Origin: DAOTYX01 sp034434635
Lineage (GTDB): Bacteria; Chloroflexota; Anaerolineae; B4-G1; DUEL01
Length of the DNA: 31,397 nt
Assembly (NCBI GenBank): GCA_034434635.1
Contig: DAOTYX010000089.1
Coordinates: forward strand, 1-31,397
Direction: 5' to 3'
Shown: in pieces, positions 15,781-24,301 of the stretch
Layout of the letters: every line of letters starts with the position of its first letter
Numbering within the stretch: position 1 is the stretch's first letter
Program-made: the position numbers and the translations under genes
Notes under the pieces: model-generated
Database searches by the model: none
What the model saw: the letters and a program-made list of their open reading frames with translations, nothing else
Told to the model about the DNA's origin: nothing

Positions 15781-18700
15781 CTAAGGCAGGAAGGGCAGGG
15801 AGGTACGCACCCCGCGCAGGATCACGGCCATCTCCGCCGCACTGACCAGAGAGTGCTCGCCCTGGAACTCCTGTTTCAGGCTGGCGGACTGAAGGCGAAA
15901 GTCGGGTGAGAAGGTGGTGCTAACCCACGCGTCCTCGAAGTGCAGGCGGTCATTCGCCATCGTCAGGCGCGACTCGGAGCCGCCCTCTCGCCGGCAGAGC
16001 GTCCTCTGTCCCTCAAGGTGGAAAGCGTTGTCTGCTTCCCGCTCGAACTCCTCCCGGCGCAGGAAGAGGCGGGGCTTGTCGGTGTAGGGCCGGCCCTGAT
16101 GGACGCAGAAGGTGGCGCAGTTTCCGCACTCGTTGCAGAAGTCGTCCAGGTGGAGGATCTGTCGCGTCTGCTCGATGTGGAACTCGTCTGTGCCGACGAC
16201 CTCCAGCCGTCCGTTGCGGCAGGCCAGCCGGGGCACAGCCCAGTGGGTGGGCGGGACGGCGTAACTCAGGTTGGCGCGGTTGGGGCAGACCTCGACACAC
16301 TTTTCGCACACGGCCGAGCATTGCAGGCAGCGGGTTGCTTCGTCCAGCGCTGCCGACTCGTCCAGGGTGGCCTCGATCAGGTCGAAGCCGTGCCGCGCTG
16401 CTGGTGGGAGCATGGCTGGCCGATTCTGCGCCGACTTGCGCGCCCGTGCTCGTTTCACCTCCAGGATCTCCTCTGGTGAGAGCCGGGGCTGCTCGATCAC
16501 CGGCCGGTCGAACGGCAGGCCCAGTTGACGGCAGATCGCTGCGGCGGCGCGGCGGCCGTCGGCACAGGCCGCGATGATCGTGTCCGGCCCGCGCACCGCA
16601 TCGCCGCCAGCGTAGACCCGCGCGGCGCTCGTGCCGCCGGTCTCCGGGTCTACCGCGATGGCTCCATCCCGCTGCAGGGAGACACGGCTGCCGTCCAGGA
16701 AGGCGATATCGGCCTGCTGGCCGATGGCGACGATGATGGCGTCGGCTTCCAGCCGGAAATGGCTGTCGGGGATGGGTTCCGGGCGCCGCCGTCCGCTGGC
16801 ATCTGGTTCGCCGAGCCGGTTGCGGACACACTCCAGGGCCGCGACCCGACCGTCCTCCAAGAGGATGCGGGCAGGCGAGGCCAACTCTTCTACGGCGACC
16901 CCTTCGGCCAGCAGTCCCTCGATCTCCTCCTCGGTGGCGGGCATCTCCCGGAGTGTGCGCCGGTAGACAACGGTGACCATTCCCCCGGTCAGCCGCCGCG
17001 CCGTGCGCGCGGCGTCCATCGCTGAGTTTCCGCCGCCGATCACCAGCACATGCCGGCCCAACTCCACATCTTCTCCCCGGCTGACCCGATCGAGGAACTC
17101 CAGCGCCGGGTAGACTCCCCTGCCGTCTTCTCCCTCGATGCCCAATCGGGCGCTTCGCTGCGCCCCCGAGGCGACGTAGACGGCGTCGAAGCCCTGTTCC
17201 AGCAGACGCTCTGGCGGGACGGTGATTGGCTGGGAGAGGCGGATGTCCACGCCCAGAGCGCGGATGCGCTCGATGTCCGCCTGAACTACCGCCTCCGGGA
17301 GCCGGAAGGCTGGGGCGAGGGCAAGCATCCCGCCGGGGCGGTCCCGGGCCTCGAAGACCGTCACCCGGATGCCGTTCAGGGCCAGGTAACAGGCTGCTGC
17401 CAACCCCGAAGGCCCGCTGCCGATGATGGCGACATGGTTGGTGGGTTGGTGGGTTGGTAGGTTGGTAGATTGGTAGGTTGGTAGGTTGGTAGATTGGGTT
17501 GAGAGGGAATCTCCCAATTTACCAGTTTCCCAATTTCCCAATCTCCCAGTTTCCCAATTTCCCAATTTACCAGTTTCCCAATCTCCCAATCTCCCAGTTT
17601 CCCAATCTCCCAATCTCCCACACTCGGCAGCAAATCGTTTGAGGGCGCGGATGGCGACCGGTTCGTCATAGTCGTTGCGGGTGCAGCGGGTCTGGCAGAG
17701 GTGGGTGCAGACGTAGCCTGTCACTGCCGGCAGGGGGTTGTGGGCCAGGATGACCTGCAGGGCGCGGTCATATTCGCGCCGGGCGATCAGATAGACATAG
17801 GCCGGCACGTCCTGATGAGCCGGGCATGCCTCCACGCAGGGAGCAGTGATGCAGTCAAACAGCCCCAACCCCGATTCGACCTTCGGCAGGCCGTAGCGGT
17901 GGTAGCCCTTCTGGTAGCGCGGGTTCGTCAGCGCCTCGGCGGCGGCCCGCTCGAGGTTCGTCAGCCGGTCGCGTGCCAGTTCGTCCAGGCTGGCCGCACC
18001 GCGCGCCGCCATCTCCCGCTCCACGTTCTCCAGGTACTGCAGCAGCCGCAAGTAACCACCCGGCTTCAGCAGGTCGCTGGCTACAGTGACGGGCCGCGCG
18101 CCGCAAGCCAGGATGGTGGTCACGTTGAGCGCGTCGGCCCCGGCGGAGTAGGAGACGGGGAGCGCCCCGTCGAATTCGTGGGCCAGTTTGTTGAACAGGT
18201 TGATCGTCACCGGGTAGAGCGCCCGGCCGGACATGTACATCTCATCGCCTGGCAGCACTCGCCGATGGTTGCTCATCCCCAGCGTGTTGCTCAGTTTCAC
18301 CCCGAAGGCCAGCCCACGCGCCGCAGCGACGCCCTGCAGGTCGCGGATCAGCGCCACCGCCTGCTCGTAGCGCAGGTCGTGGGCGAAGACGTCATCGGGG
18401 ATGACGATCTCGCGAAAGCCCAACCGCTCGTGAAGGATGTCCAGCACGGTTTCCTTGCCCAGCAGCGTTGGGTTCAGTTTGACTGTCGTGTGCAACCCGC
18501 GCTCCTCCAGCAGGTAACGGCAAATGCGCTCGATCTCATTCGGTGGGCAGCCGTGCATGGTTGAGAGGGTGACATTGTCGGTCACCTGGGAGGGGATGGG
18601 CAGGTCGGCGAACTGGGGGAACTGGCAACGCAGGGCGCCCCGGATGGCGGCGAGCGGCTCGGAGGCGTCAGCCAGCGTGTCCATGAAACGGGTCATTGGC

Positions 18701-19218
18701 GGGCTTTGGATGCCCTCCAGGTTGTAGCCGACGCTCATGTTGAAGACCGTGCCCACGGGGTCGGAGAAGCCCAGCAGATGGTGGAGGATGTGCACCAGCG
18801 CCCAGGCCTTGATGTACTCGTCCGCTGACTGCTCCAGCCGCAGTTCCTGCGACCACTCGACGTTGTACCCCTCGTCCTCCATATCTATGCACGGACGCGG
18901 GATTTCCAGTTGGTCCATGATCTGGACGGTCTTCAGTTCGATGAACCGCGCGCCGGAGAGCCAGGCGCAGACGATGTTCTGCGCCAGTTGGGTGTGCGGG
19001 CCGGCCGCCGGGCCGATAGGGGTGGCGAGGGTGTGGTCGAATATTCGGGACTGGAGGGGGGAAGCGTTTTTGGCGCTCCGTGTCGGGGAAGCCTTACCTC
19101 CACCGGGCACGTAGAACAACGCCCGCGGGATGCCGAAAATGGACCCGCTGTGCTCCAGTTCGTCCAGCATCCAACGCAGCAGGACATCGAAGGGTTGGGG
19201 GTGCATACGGTCGGACAT
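15781..19218 (-). CDS. ygfK: YgfK-type FAD/iron-sulfur oxidoreductase (putative selenate reductase subunit) with in-frame repeat linker
   Basis: A 1145-residue flavoprotein, longer than E. coli YgfK (about 1030). It starts MSDRMHPQPF and SIFGIP, as YgfK does. Residues about 60-420 resemble a dihydroorotate-dehydrogenase-like barrel (VKLNPTLLGK). A GltD-type Fe-S region follows at about 450-510 (CITAPCVEACP and CTHLCQTRC). The FAD motif VAIIGSGPSG is near 595 and the NADPH motif VLVIGGGNSAMD near 719. Later 4Fe-4S motifs are CLQCSAVCEKCVEVCP near 960 and CNECGNCATFC near 1026. YgfK belongs to the anaerobic purine/urate gene set; its exact reaction is not settled. The start ATG 19218 has GGAGGG 4 nt upstream; 19257 is only the open frame limit. 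Residues about 531-593 are encoded by octanucleotide arrays (8-residue period GRLGDWET, then STNLPTYQ), where relatives have a short linker. Confidence 0.9.
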   Translation of the reverse strand: MSDRMHPQPFDVLLRWMLDELEHSGSIFGIPRALFYVPGGGKASPTRSAKNASPLQSRIFDHTLATPIGPAAGPHTQLAQNIVCAWLSGARFIELKTVQIMDQLEIPRPCIDMEDEGYNVEWSQELRLEQSADEYIKAWALVHILHHLLGFSDPVGTVFNMSVGYNLEGIQSPPMTRFMDTLADASEPLAAIRGALRCQFPQFADLPIPSQVTDNVTLSTMHGCPPNEIERICRYLLEERGLHTTVKLNPTLLGKETVLDILHERLGFREIVIPDDVFAHDLRYEQAVALIRDLQGVAAARGLAFGVKLSNTLGMSNHRRVLPGDEMYMSGRALYPVTINLFNKLAHEFDGALPVSYSAGADALNVTTILACGARPVTVASDLLKPGGYLRLLQYLENVEREMAARGAASLDELARDRLTNLERAAAEALTNPRYQKGYHRYGLPKVESGLGLFDCITAPCVEACPAHQDVPAYVYLIARREYDRALQVILAHNPLPAVTGYVCTHLCQTRCTRNDYDEPVAIRALKRFAAECGRLGDWETGRLGDWETGKLGNWETGRLGNWETGKLGDSLSTQSTNLPTYQSTNLPTHQPTNHVAIIGSGPSGLAAACYLALNGIRVTVFEARDRPGGMLALAPAFRLPEAVVQADIERIRALGVDIRLSQPITVPPERLLEQGFDAVYVASGAQRSARLGIEGEDGRGVYPALEFLDRVSRGEDVELGRHVLVIGGGNSAMDAARTARRLTGGMVTVVYRRTLREMPATEEEIEGLLAEGVAVEELASPARILLEDGRVAALECVRNRLGEPDASGRRRPEPIPDSHFRLEADAIIVAIGQQADIAFLDGSRVSLQRDGAIAVDPETGGTSAARVYAGGDAVRGPDTIIAACADGRRAAAAICRQLGLPFDRPVIEQPRLSPEEILEVKRARARKSAQNRPAMLPPAARHGFDLIEATLDESAALDEATRCLQCSAVCEKCVEVCPNRANLSYAVPPTHWAVPRLACRNGRLEVVGTDEFHIEQTRQILHLDDFCNECGNCATFCVHQGRPYTDKPRLFLRREEFEREADNAFHLEGQRTLCRREGGSESRLTMANDRLHFEDAWVSTTFSPDFRLQSASLKQEFQGEHSLVSAAEMAVILRGVRTSLPFLP
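17437..17619. repeat. Two octanucleotide arrays in inverted orientation inside ygfK
   Basis: Plus strand 17437-17500 holds about 8 units of GTTGGTAG and close variants. Positions 17508-17619 hold 14 units of AATCTCCC, AGTTTCCC, AATTTCCC or AATTTACC. Read on the minus strand the second array is GGGAGATT-like, so the two arrays are imperfect inverted versions of one another around a 7-nt centre. Both are translated in ygfK. Three 8-nt units make an 8-residue period, so gain or loss of one or two units would shift the frame. Confidence 0.92.
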
Positions 19219-19278
19219 GTGCCCTCCATACATCGTGGGCGGTAACTGCTCAGCCACCCCACCGCCTGGTGGCGGGTT

Positions 19279-19298
19279 GAGTCGCCGTAGGGCGACTT
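19279..19298. repeat. Short hairpin upstream of ygfK
   Basis: AGTCGCC and GGCGACT pair around GTAG in the gap between the permease stop (19391) and ygfK (19218). It contains the GTAGGGCGAC variant of the TAGGGG word. No T run follows on the minus strand. Confidence 0.4.
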
Positions 19299-19349
19299 AG
19301 CGCAGGGTAGGCGTGGCTTCGGCCGTCAGCCTGAGCAGTTGCCGTGGGC

Positions 19350-19386
19350 GAAGCATTTGCTGCGCGCGGCGCGGCGAAAATGCTTC
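19350..19386. repeat. Inverted repeat at the permease 3' end
   Basis: GAAGCATTT (19350-19358) and AAATGCTTC (19378-19386) are exact 9-bp complements around a GC-rich loop. On the minus strand the element begins TAGGGGTGAAGCATTT and its TAG is the stop of the upstream permease gene. It could act as a 3' RNA hairpin that reduces read-through to ygfK, but it has no T-tract. Confidence 0.55.
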
Positions 19387-19390
19387 ACCC

Positions 19391-20368
19391 CTATGACACG
19401 AACGGTCGTCCCAGCCCGCCCGGCGGCCGTCCGCGGATCGTTCGGTCAATGGTGCGGGCCAGGCGTGGCGGCAGGAGTTCCAACAGCCGGTCCACTCCCT
19501 CGCTGCTGATCAGCAGCAGGGTGAAGATCATCAGCGCAAAGGGAGCGGTGGAGAAGATCTGCGCTGGCACGCTCTGGAAAGCGGGATTGCGCTGCATCAT
19601 GCTGCCCAGCGTTTTGAGCAGGCCGAACAGATAGACGCCCGCGGCCACCCGCCAGGGGTTCCAGCCGCCGAAGATGACGATGGCCAGGGCGATCCAGCCA
19701 ATGCCGAAGGTGTGGTGATTGCTCCATCCCAGCCGGACGCTCAGGGAATATGCGGCGCCGGCCAGCCCCACCAGCGCCCCGCCCACCACGCAGTAGACGT
19801 AGCGCATGCGGTTGACGTTCACCCCGCGGGCGAAGGCCGACTCCGGCCGTTCACCCACCCCCTGCAGTTTCAGCCCCGGCTGCGTCTTGTAGATGTACCA
19901 CCAGGCGGCGATGATGGATGCCAGGCTCAGATAGACGACGACGTTTTGGTTGAACAGCACCGGCCCCAGGAAGGGGATGTTGGCCAGGTAGGGGATAGGC
20001 GCATGTGGCACCGAAGGTCCCGCCTGACGCACGAACGGGCGGCCCAGGAAGTCGGCCATCTCGGTGCACAACATGGTCATCACGAAGCCCACCGCGACCT
20101 GCTGCTGACGCAGAGTGATGCTGGCGAACGCGATCACCAGCGCCACCACCGTCCCTACAGCCATCGCCGCCAGCATCCCCAGGGTCACGCTGCCGCTGAT
20201 GTAGGCCACAGCGAAGCCGGTCATCGCTGAAAGGGCGATGGAGCCATCTAACGACAGGTTGATCACGCCGCTCTTCTCGGAGATGGTCTCGCCGATGGAG
20301 GCCAGTACCACCGGCGACGAGAACGCGACGACAGAGGCGAGGCTCTGGATCAGGAAACTGGTGTCCAT
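19391..20368 (-). CDS. Nucleoside/nucleobase ABC transporter permease (NupQ-like)
   Basis: A 325-residue inner-membrane permease of the branched-chain/ribose superfamily (BPD_transp_2). Its hallmark is the segment SIGETISEKSGVINLSLDGS near residues 20-40, typical of the YufQ/NupQ half of nucleoside importers, with about eight to ten hydrophobic segments. It pairs with the other permease, the double ATPase and the BMP lipoprotein just upstream. The frame is open much further upstream, but ATG 20368 lies 2 nt after the stop of the previous permease and begins MDTSFLIQSLASVV. An AGGAGG lies about 13 nt upstream. The stop TAG belongs to TAGGGGTGAAGC. Confidence 0.9.
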   Translation of the reverse strand: MDTSFLIQSLASVVAFSSPVVLASIGETISEKSGVINLSLDGSIALSAMTGFAVAYISGSVTLGMLAAMAVGTVVALVIAFASITLRQQQVAVGFVMTMLCTEMADFLGRPFVRQAGPSVPHAPIPYLANIPFLGPVLFNQNVVVYLSLASIIAAWWYIYKTQPGLKLQGVGERPESAFARGVNVNRMRYVYCVVGGALVGLAGAAYSLSVRLGWSNHHTFGIGWIALAIVIFGGWNPWRVAAGVYLFGLLKTLGSMMQRNPAFQSVPAQIFSTAPFALMIFTLLLISSEGVDRLLELLPPRLARTIDRTIRGRPPGGLGRPFVS

Positions 20369-20370
20369 AG

Positions 20371-21447
20371 TTACGGCTGGACCTCCTGTCTTCGTCGCTG
20401 GGCCAGCAGGGCGCGCCAGCCGCCGACCAGCATCACGGCGAGAACGACCGATGCCTCGATCACCCCGCCCAGCGCCGAATCGAGCTGCATGTTCAGTTCC
20501 AGGCGCGTGCTGCCCACCCCCATAGCGGCGAAGAAGATGGCGATAGGGATCACCCACTGAGGACGGTAGGCGGCGAGAAGGGCGATCAGCAGGGAGAGGT
20601 AGCCCATCCCGCCAGAGACCTCTGGAATCAACCGCCCGCGCACGCCGGAGATGACGACCACGCCGGCTACCCCGGCCAGCGCGCCGCAGGCGGCGAAGGC
20701 GGTAAGCATGCGCGGTGTGCTGGGGACGCCCAGAACGAAGGCCGAGCGGAAGTTCTTGCCCATCCCCTTGAGTTCCAATCCCCACCGGGTGCCGCGCAGC
20801 AGGAAGAAGACCACCACCACGGCCGCCAGGGCCAGGAAGACGGCCAGAGGAGCAACTCGCAGGTTGCCCAGGTGCGGCATCCAGGCTGGCGCAGGGAAGG
20901 GGTCAGTACCCTGCATCGTCGCGCCCTCCGCCCGCTTCCAGGGGTTGAAGATCAGCCAGATGAGCAACCCCTGCGCCACGTAGTTGAGGCCCAGCCCGCC
21001 GAAGATCTCGTGTACCTTGCCGTAGACCTTGAGCAGGCCGGCCAATGCACCCCACAGGGCCCCGCCCAGCATCCCGGCCAGGATCATCGTTGTCAGCACC
21101 GGCACCTGCGGCCAGAGCAGGTTGCGCGCTACCCAGGTAGCGAAAATCGCCCCCATGATGATCTGCCCTTCCACGCCGACGTTCCATAGCCCGGCGGTGA
21201 AGGTGATGCACATTCCCGCGGCGCAGAGGATCAGCGGCAGGCAGGCGGTGATGACGTCAGCCCATTTTGCCGGACTCTCGAATGCTCCCTGGAGGATATT
21301 GCGGTAGGCATCCAGCGGCGACGCGCCGACGATGAGCAGCAGCAAAGTCGTGAACAGCAGCGCCAAAGGGATCGGCGCCAGGCTCAGCAGGAAGTTCGCC
21401 AGTCTGGAATCAGGCTTCATGGGCAGTGAATGAGTTTCAGGTTTCAT
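20371..21447 (-). CDS. Nucleoside/nucleobase ABC transporter permease (NupP-like)
   Basis: A permease of up to 358 residues, the first of the two transmembrane subunits (YufP/NupP-like). It contains GASPLDAYRNILQGAF, then LCAAGMCITFTAGLWNVGVEGQ near residues 75-95, the conserved G-x-x-N-x-G-x-E-G-Q signature. About eight to ten membrane segments are present. The start is uncertain: ATG 21447 (MKPETHSLP) lies within a TTTCAGG heptamer array, while ATG 21420 (MKPDSRLANF) begins where family homology seems to begin. Neither has a clear ribosome site. It follows the ATPase by 38 bp and is nearly fused to the next permease (2-nt gap). Confidence 0.9.
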   Translation of the reverse strand: MKPETHSLPMKPDSRLANFLLSLAPIPLALLFTTLLLLIVGASPLDAYRNILQGAFESPAKWADVITACLPLILCAAGMCITFTAGLWNVGVEGQIIMGAIFATWVARNLLWPQVPVLTTMILAGMLGGALWGALAGLLKVYGKVHEIFGGLGLNYVAQGLLIWLIFNPWKRAEGATMQGTDPFPAPAWMPHLGNLRVAPLAVFLALAAVVVVFFLLRGTRWGLELKGMGKNFRSAFVLGVPSTPRMLTAFAACGALAGVAGVVVISGVRGRLIPEVSGGMGYLSLLIALLAAYRPQWVIPIAIFFAAMGVGSTRLELNMQLDSALGGVIEASVVLAVMLVGGWRALLAQRRRQEVQP

Positions 21448-21469
21448 GTTTCAGGTTTCAGGTGACAGG
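21435..21469. repeat. Heptanucleotide array TTTCAGG x5 at a permease start
   Basis: Five tandem 7-nt units on the plus strand, TTTCAGG, TTTCATG, TTTCAGG, TTTCAGG and TGACAGG. The array fills the gap between the ATPase stop (21486) and the permease gene and runs into its first codons. On the mRNA strand it reads CCTGAAA repeats, replacing the ribosome-binding region. Confidence 0.8.
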
Positions 21470-21485
21470 TACCACGCGTTCCGTT

Positions 21486-22958
21486 TCACGCCCCCGCTTC
21501 CTTCCCCGCGATCAGATAGCCCAACTGCTCCACCGTCGTGCAGCGGGCATCTACGATGGCGGACAGGCGCCCACCGAAAAAGACGGCGATGCGATCCGAC
21601 CGCTCCAGCAGTTCGTCCAGGTCAGCGGAGATGAAGACAATCGCCGTCCCTTCCTCCCGGCGGGCCAACAACTGTTGCCATATCCAATCGGCGGACTCGA
21701 CATCCAGCCCGCGGGTGGGGTGCTCCATCAGCAGCAGCCGAAGGTTGGGGGGCAGGAGGGCCAGTTGAGTGCGCTGCTGATTGCCGCCGGAGAGCGCCTC
21801 TACGGGGGTCTCCGGCTGGCCGACGATGCGAAACTGTGCGATGTGCTGCGCGGCCCGTTCCTGTTCTGCCGCCCAATCAACGAAGAACGGGCCCTTCCGG
21901 TTGGTCAGGGCGAAGTGTTCGGCGATGGTAAGCCCGCCGATCAGCCCCTCTTCCAGCCGGCCCGCAGGCAGGTAGGCGACGCCGGCTTCCAGGAAACGAC
22001 GGTAGGGGGCGTGGGTCACCACCTGACCGGCCAGGCGAATGCGCCCGGCGGTGACGCGCTCCAGCCCGGCGCAGGCGCGCAGCAGGAGCCGCTGCCCGCT
22101 CCCTTCCAGTCCAGCCAGGCCCATCACCTCGCCAGCGTGCACCTCCAGGTTGATTCCCTCCACTACCAGGCGGTCGGACGGGATGCTCAACCCTTCCAGG
22201 TGGAGGACAACAGGACCTGGCTCTACCGGCACGCACTTAGGAGGGGGCAGACTGCGCCCGAACATCATCTCGACCAGTCGCTCCACCGGACAGGGCATCT
22301 CTGCCTCGCCGGTCACCCGACCGTGCCGCAGCACTGTCACCCGGTGGCAGAGCTGCTCGACCTCCTCCAGTTTATGTGAGACAAAGACCACTGAGCGGCC
22401 CTCTTCCTCTGCCAGACGGCGCAGAGTGGCGAAGAGCAATACCCGCTGAGGAGCAGAGATACCGGTGGTCGGTTCGTCCAGGATGATCACCTGCGCCCCC
22501 AGGGCCAGCAGGCGGAGGATCTCCAGCTGCTGCCGCTCCCCAACGGTCAGGCTGGTGACCTCGGCGTCAGGGTCGAGCTCGAAATGGAAACGCTGGCCAA
22601 TCTCCCGCAGCAATGCCCGCCCTCTCCGCCGATCGGGCAACAGCCGCCGGTCAAAGGCGAGCAGGAAGTTATCCAGGACGCGCAGCTGCGGGAAATCCAG
22701 CGGGTCCTGGTGGAGCATGCCGATGCCTCGCTGCACGGCCTCGGCAGGAGAGCGGAAGGTGACTTTCTCGCCGTCCACGCGGATCGTGCCGCTGTCGGGG
22801 GTCTGGTAACCGGACAGGCACTTCATCAGGGTGGTCTTGCCGGCCCCGTTCTCCCCCAGCAGGCCGTGGATCACGCCAGGCTCGAGGGTCAGGGAGACGC
22901 CGTCGTTGGCCCGCACCGGGCCGAAATGCTTGTGAATCTCGATCAGTTCGACGCGCAT
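21486..22958 (-). CDS. Nucleoside/sugar-type ABC transporter double ATPase (NupO-like)
   Basis: A 490-residue cytoplasmic protein with two fused nucleotide-binding domains. The first has Walker A GENGAGKTT (residues 35-43), signature LTVGERQQLEI and Walker B VIILDEPTTG. The second is degenerate: GLEGSGQRLLL replaces Walker A, the signature LSGGNQQR is intact, and EHPTRGLD replaces the usual Walker B end. This asymmetry is normal for the YufO/RbsA type. It energises the BMP-dependent importer. The ATG at 22958 has only a weak AGAGA upstream. A perfect hairpin lies in the 68-nt gap after the lipoprotein gene. Confidence 0.93.
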   Translation of the reverse strand: MRVELIEIHKHFGPVRANDGVSLTLEPGVIHGLLGENGAGKTTLMKCLSGYQTPDSGTIRVDGEKVTFRSPAEAVQRGIGMLHQDPLDFPQLRVLDNFLLAFDRRLLPDRRRGRALLREIGQRFHFELDPDAEVTSLTVGERQQLEILRLLALGAQVIILDEPTTGISAPQRVLLFATLRRLAEEEGRSVVFVSHKLEEVEQLCHRVTVLRHGRVTGEAEMPCPVERLVEMMFGRSLPPPKCVPVEPGPVVLHLEGLSIPSDRLVVEGINLEVHAGEVMGLAGLEGSGQRLLLRACAGLERVTAGRIRLAGQVVTHAPYRRFLEAGVAYLPAGRLEEGLIGGLTIAEHFALTNRKGPFFVDWAAEQERAAQHIAQFRIVGQPETPVEALSGGNQQRTQLALLPPNLRLLLMEHPTRGLDVESADWIWQQLLARREEGTAIVFISADLDELLERSDRIAVFFGGRLSAIVDARCTTVEQLGYLIAGKEAGA

Positions 22959-22971
22959 ATCTCTGGTTCGG

Positions 22972-23010
22972 TGGAGACTTCCGAAGCCTTATAGACTTCG
23001 GAAGTCTCCA
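22972..23010. repeat. 15-bp perfect hairpin between the binding protein and ATPase genes
   Basis: TGGAGACTTCCGAAG (22972-22986) and CTTCGGAAGTCTCCA (22996-23010) are exact complements with a 9-nt loop. It lies 16 nt after the lipoprotein stop and 13 nt before the ATPase start. There is no T run in the direction of transcription, so partial read-through or mRNA 3'-end protection is more likely than full termination. This would give more binding protein than ATPase, as is usual in ABC importer operons. Confidence 0.75.
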
Positions 23011-23026
23011 GAGGTCTCCACTTGCG

Positions 23027-24301
23027 CTACTCGCTCGGGCCTTCCATGCCCTCGAGCAGTTGATGCATGTACCAGATCTGCTCGTCCGTCGCTACCTCGC
23101 CGTCGGCCAGGTAGGGAGTGCCATCCTGGTAGTTCAGCGGGCCGACAAAGAGGTTGATCGAGCCATCGGCCAGTCCGGCGATGAACTCGCTGACCTGGTC
23201 GCTCCATTCCTGGGTCATGGCCGGGCCAGGCAGGAAGCCGACAGCGCTCGTGTCGGGGTTGTTGATGTCCGTCCAGTCGGGGCCAGCCCAGATCCAGTCC
23301 TGCTCCCAGGTGCCGTTCATCACGGCCTGGATCTCCTGCACGTAGCCCGGGCCCCAGTTGAAGTACGGCACGCCCAGGCAGACGTCGGGAGCCTGGTCGC
23401 ACGCGTTGACGTAGTCGTAGGGCACGGCGAGGACGCGCTCACCCTGCGCGGCGCGCTGCCCGGCGACGATCAGCGCCTCCGGCGTGTCAATCCCCGACAT
23501 CAGTACGTCCACCCCGGCGTTGAACAGGTCGTTCGACACCTCGGTGGGATCCTGGGTCACGCCAGGGATGTTGAACCAGAAGCCGATCCAGGAGACGGTG
23601 AACTGCAGGTCAGCCGGGTCCAGGCCGCGGTAGTTCTCGTAGCAGTAGCGGGCGCCCAGATAGGCGGAGGCGGCCAGGCGGCGGGTCTCGTCGTTGATCA
23701 GCGGACCCAGGTAACCGATATGCCCTGTCTCGGTCGCCAGCGCAGCAGCGCAACCGGCGATCATCTTGCCGTACTCCATGCGGCCCATGTAGTTGCCAAC
23801 GTTGGCCGGCGCCACGCCGCGCAGCACCTGATCGCCGGAGATGCTGATGAAGACGATGTCCGGGTACATCTCAGCGACCCGGTCGGTGTCCTCCATAAAG
23901 GCGTCGGATGTCGTGAAAATGACCCGCGCCCCCTGATCCACCATATCGGCCACGACCTGCTCCAGTGTCGCCTCCGGGCGGTCAGCCGCGTTCAGTTTGT
24001 CCAGGTAGACGAAGCGGGTGTTGGGGATCTGCGCCACGGCGTATTCGGCGGCCGTGTAGTGCGCCTCGCTCCAGCCGTGGTCGTTATACGGGCCGACCAG
24101 GACGATGCCGAAGACGAACTCCTCCGGCGGCGCCTGGGTAGGGGCTTCGGTGGGTGCCTGAGTGGGCGCCTCGGTAGGGGCCTGAGTGGGTGCCTCGGTG
24201 GGTGCCTGGGTGGGGGCGGCGGTGGGAGCCGGCCCACAGGCGGCCAGCAACAGGGCAATGACAGCCATCACGCCCAACATGCTCCACAAGCGCTTTGACA
24301 T
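23027..24301 (-). CDS. BMP-family substrate-binding lipoprotein (nucleoside importer)
   Basis: A 424-residue lipoprotein of the basic membrane protein (PnrA/NupN) family. A signal peptide ends in the lipobox LLAAC with lipidated Cys near residue 21. A linker of tandem APTQAPTE octapeptides runs to about residue 58, encoded by 24-nt repeats. The binding domain then starts EFVFGIVLVGPYNDHGW, typical of BMP proteins, with a C-terminal GMEGPSE. The family binds purine and other nucleosides, which fits the deaminases upstream. The ATG has an excellent AAGGAGGTG 4 nt upstream. Its own promoter is at 24403-24430 and it heads the transporter genes. Confidence 0.94.
   Translation of the reverse strand: MSKRLWSMLGVMAVIALLLAACGPAPTAAPTQAPTEAPTQAPTEAPTQAPTEAPTQAPPEEFVFGIVLVGPYNDHGWSEAHYTAAEYAVAQIPNTRFVYLDKLNAADRPEATLEQVVADMVDQGARVIFTTSDAFMEDTDRVAEMYPDIVFISISGDQVLRGVAPANVGNYMGRMEYGKMIAGCAAALATETGHIGYLGPLINDETRRLAASAYLGARYCYENYRGLDPADLQFTVSWIGFWFNIPGVTQDPTEVSNDLFNAGVDVLMSGIDTPEALIVAGQRAAQGERVLAVPYDYVNACDQAPDVCLGVPYFNWGPGYVQEIQAVMNGTWEQDWIWAGPDWTDINNPDTSAVGFLPGPAMTQEWSDQVSEFIAGLADGSINLFVGPLNYQDGTPYLADGEVATDEQIWYMHQLLEGMEGPSE

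Noticed and set aside
17437..17619. CRISPR array
   Set aside because: Units are 8 nt, directly tandem and without spacers, and no cas genes are nearby; the same applies to the 7-nt arrays.
20369..20785. N-terminal extension of the second permease
   Set aside because: Arg/Gly-rich shadow of the first permease; homology begins at MDTSFL directly after the previous stop.
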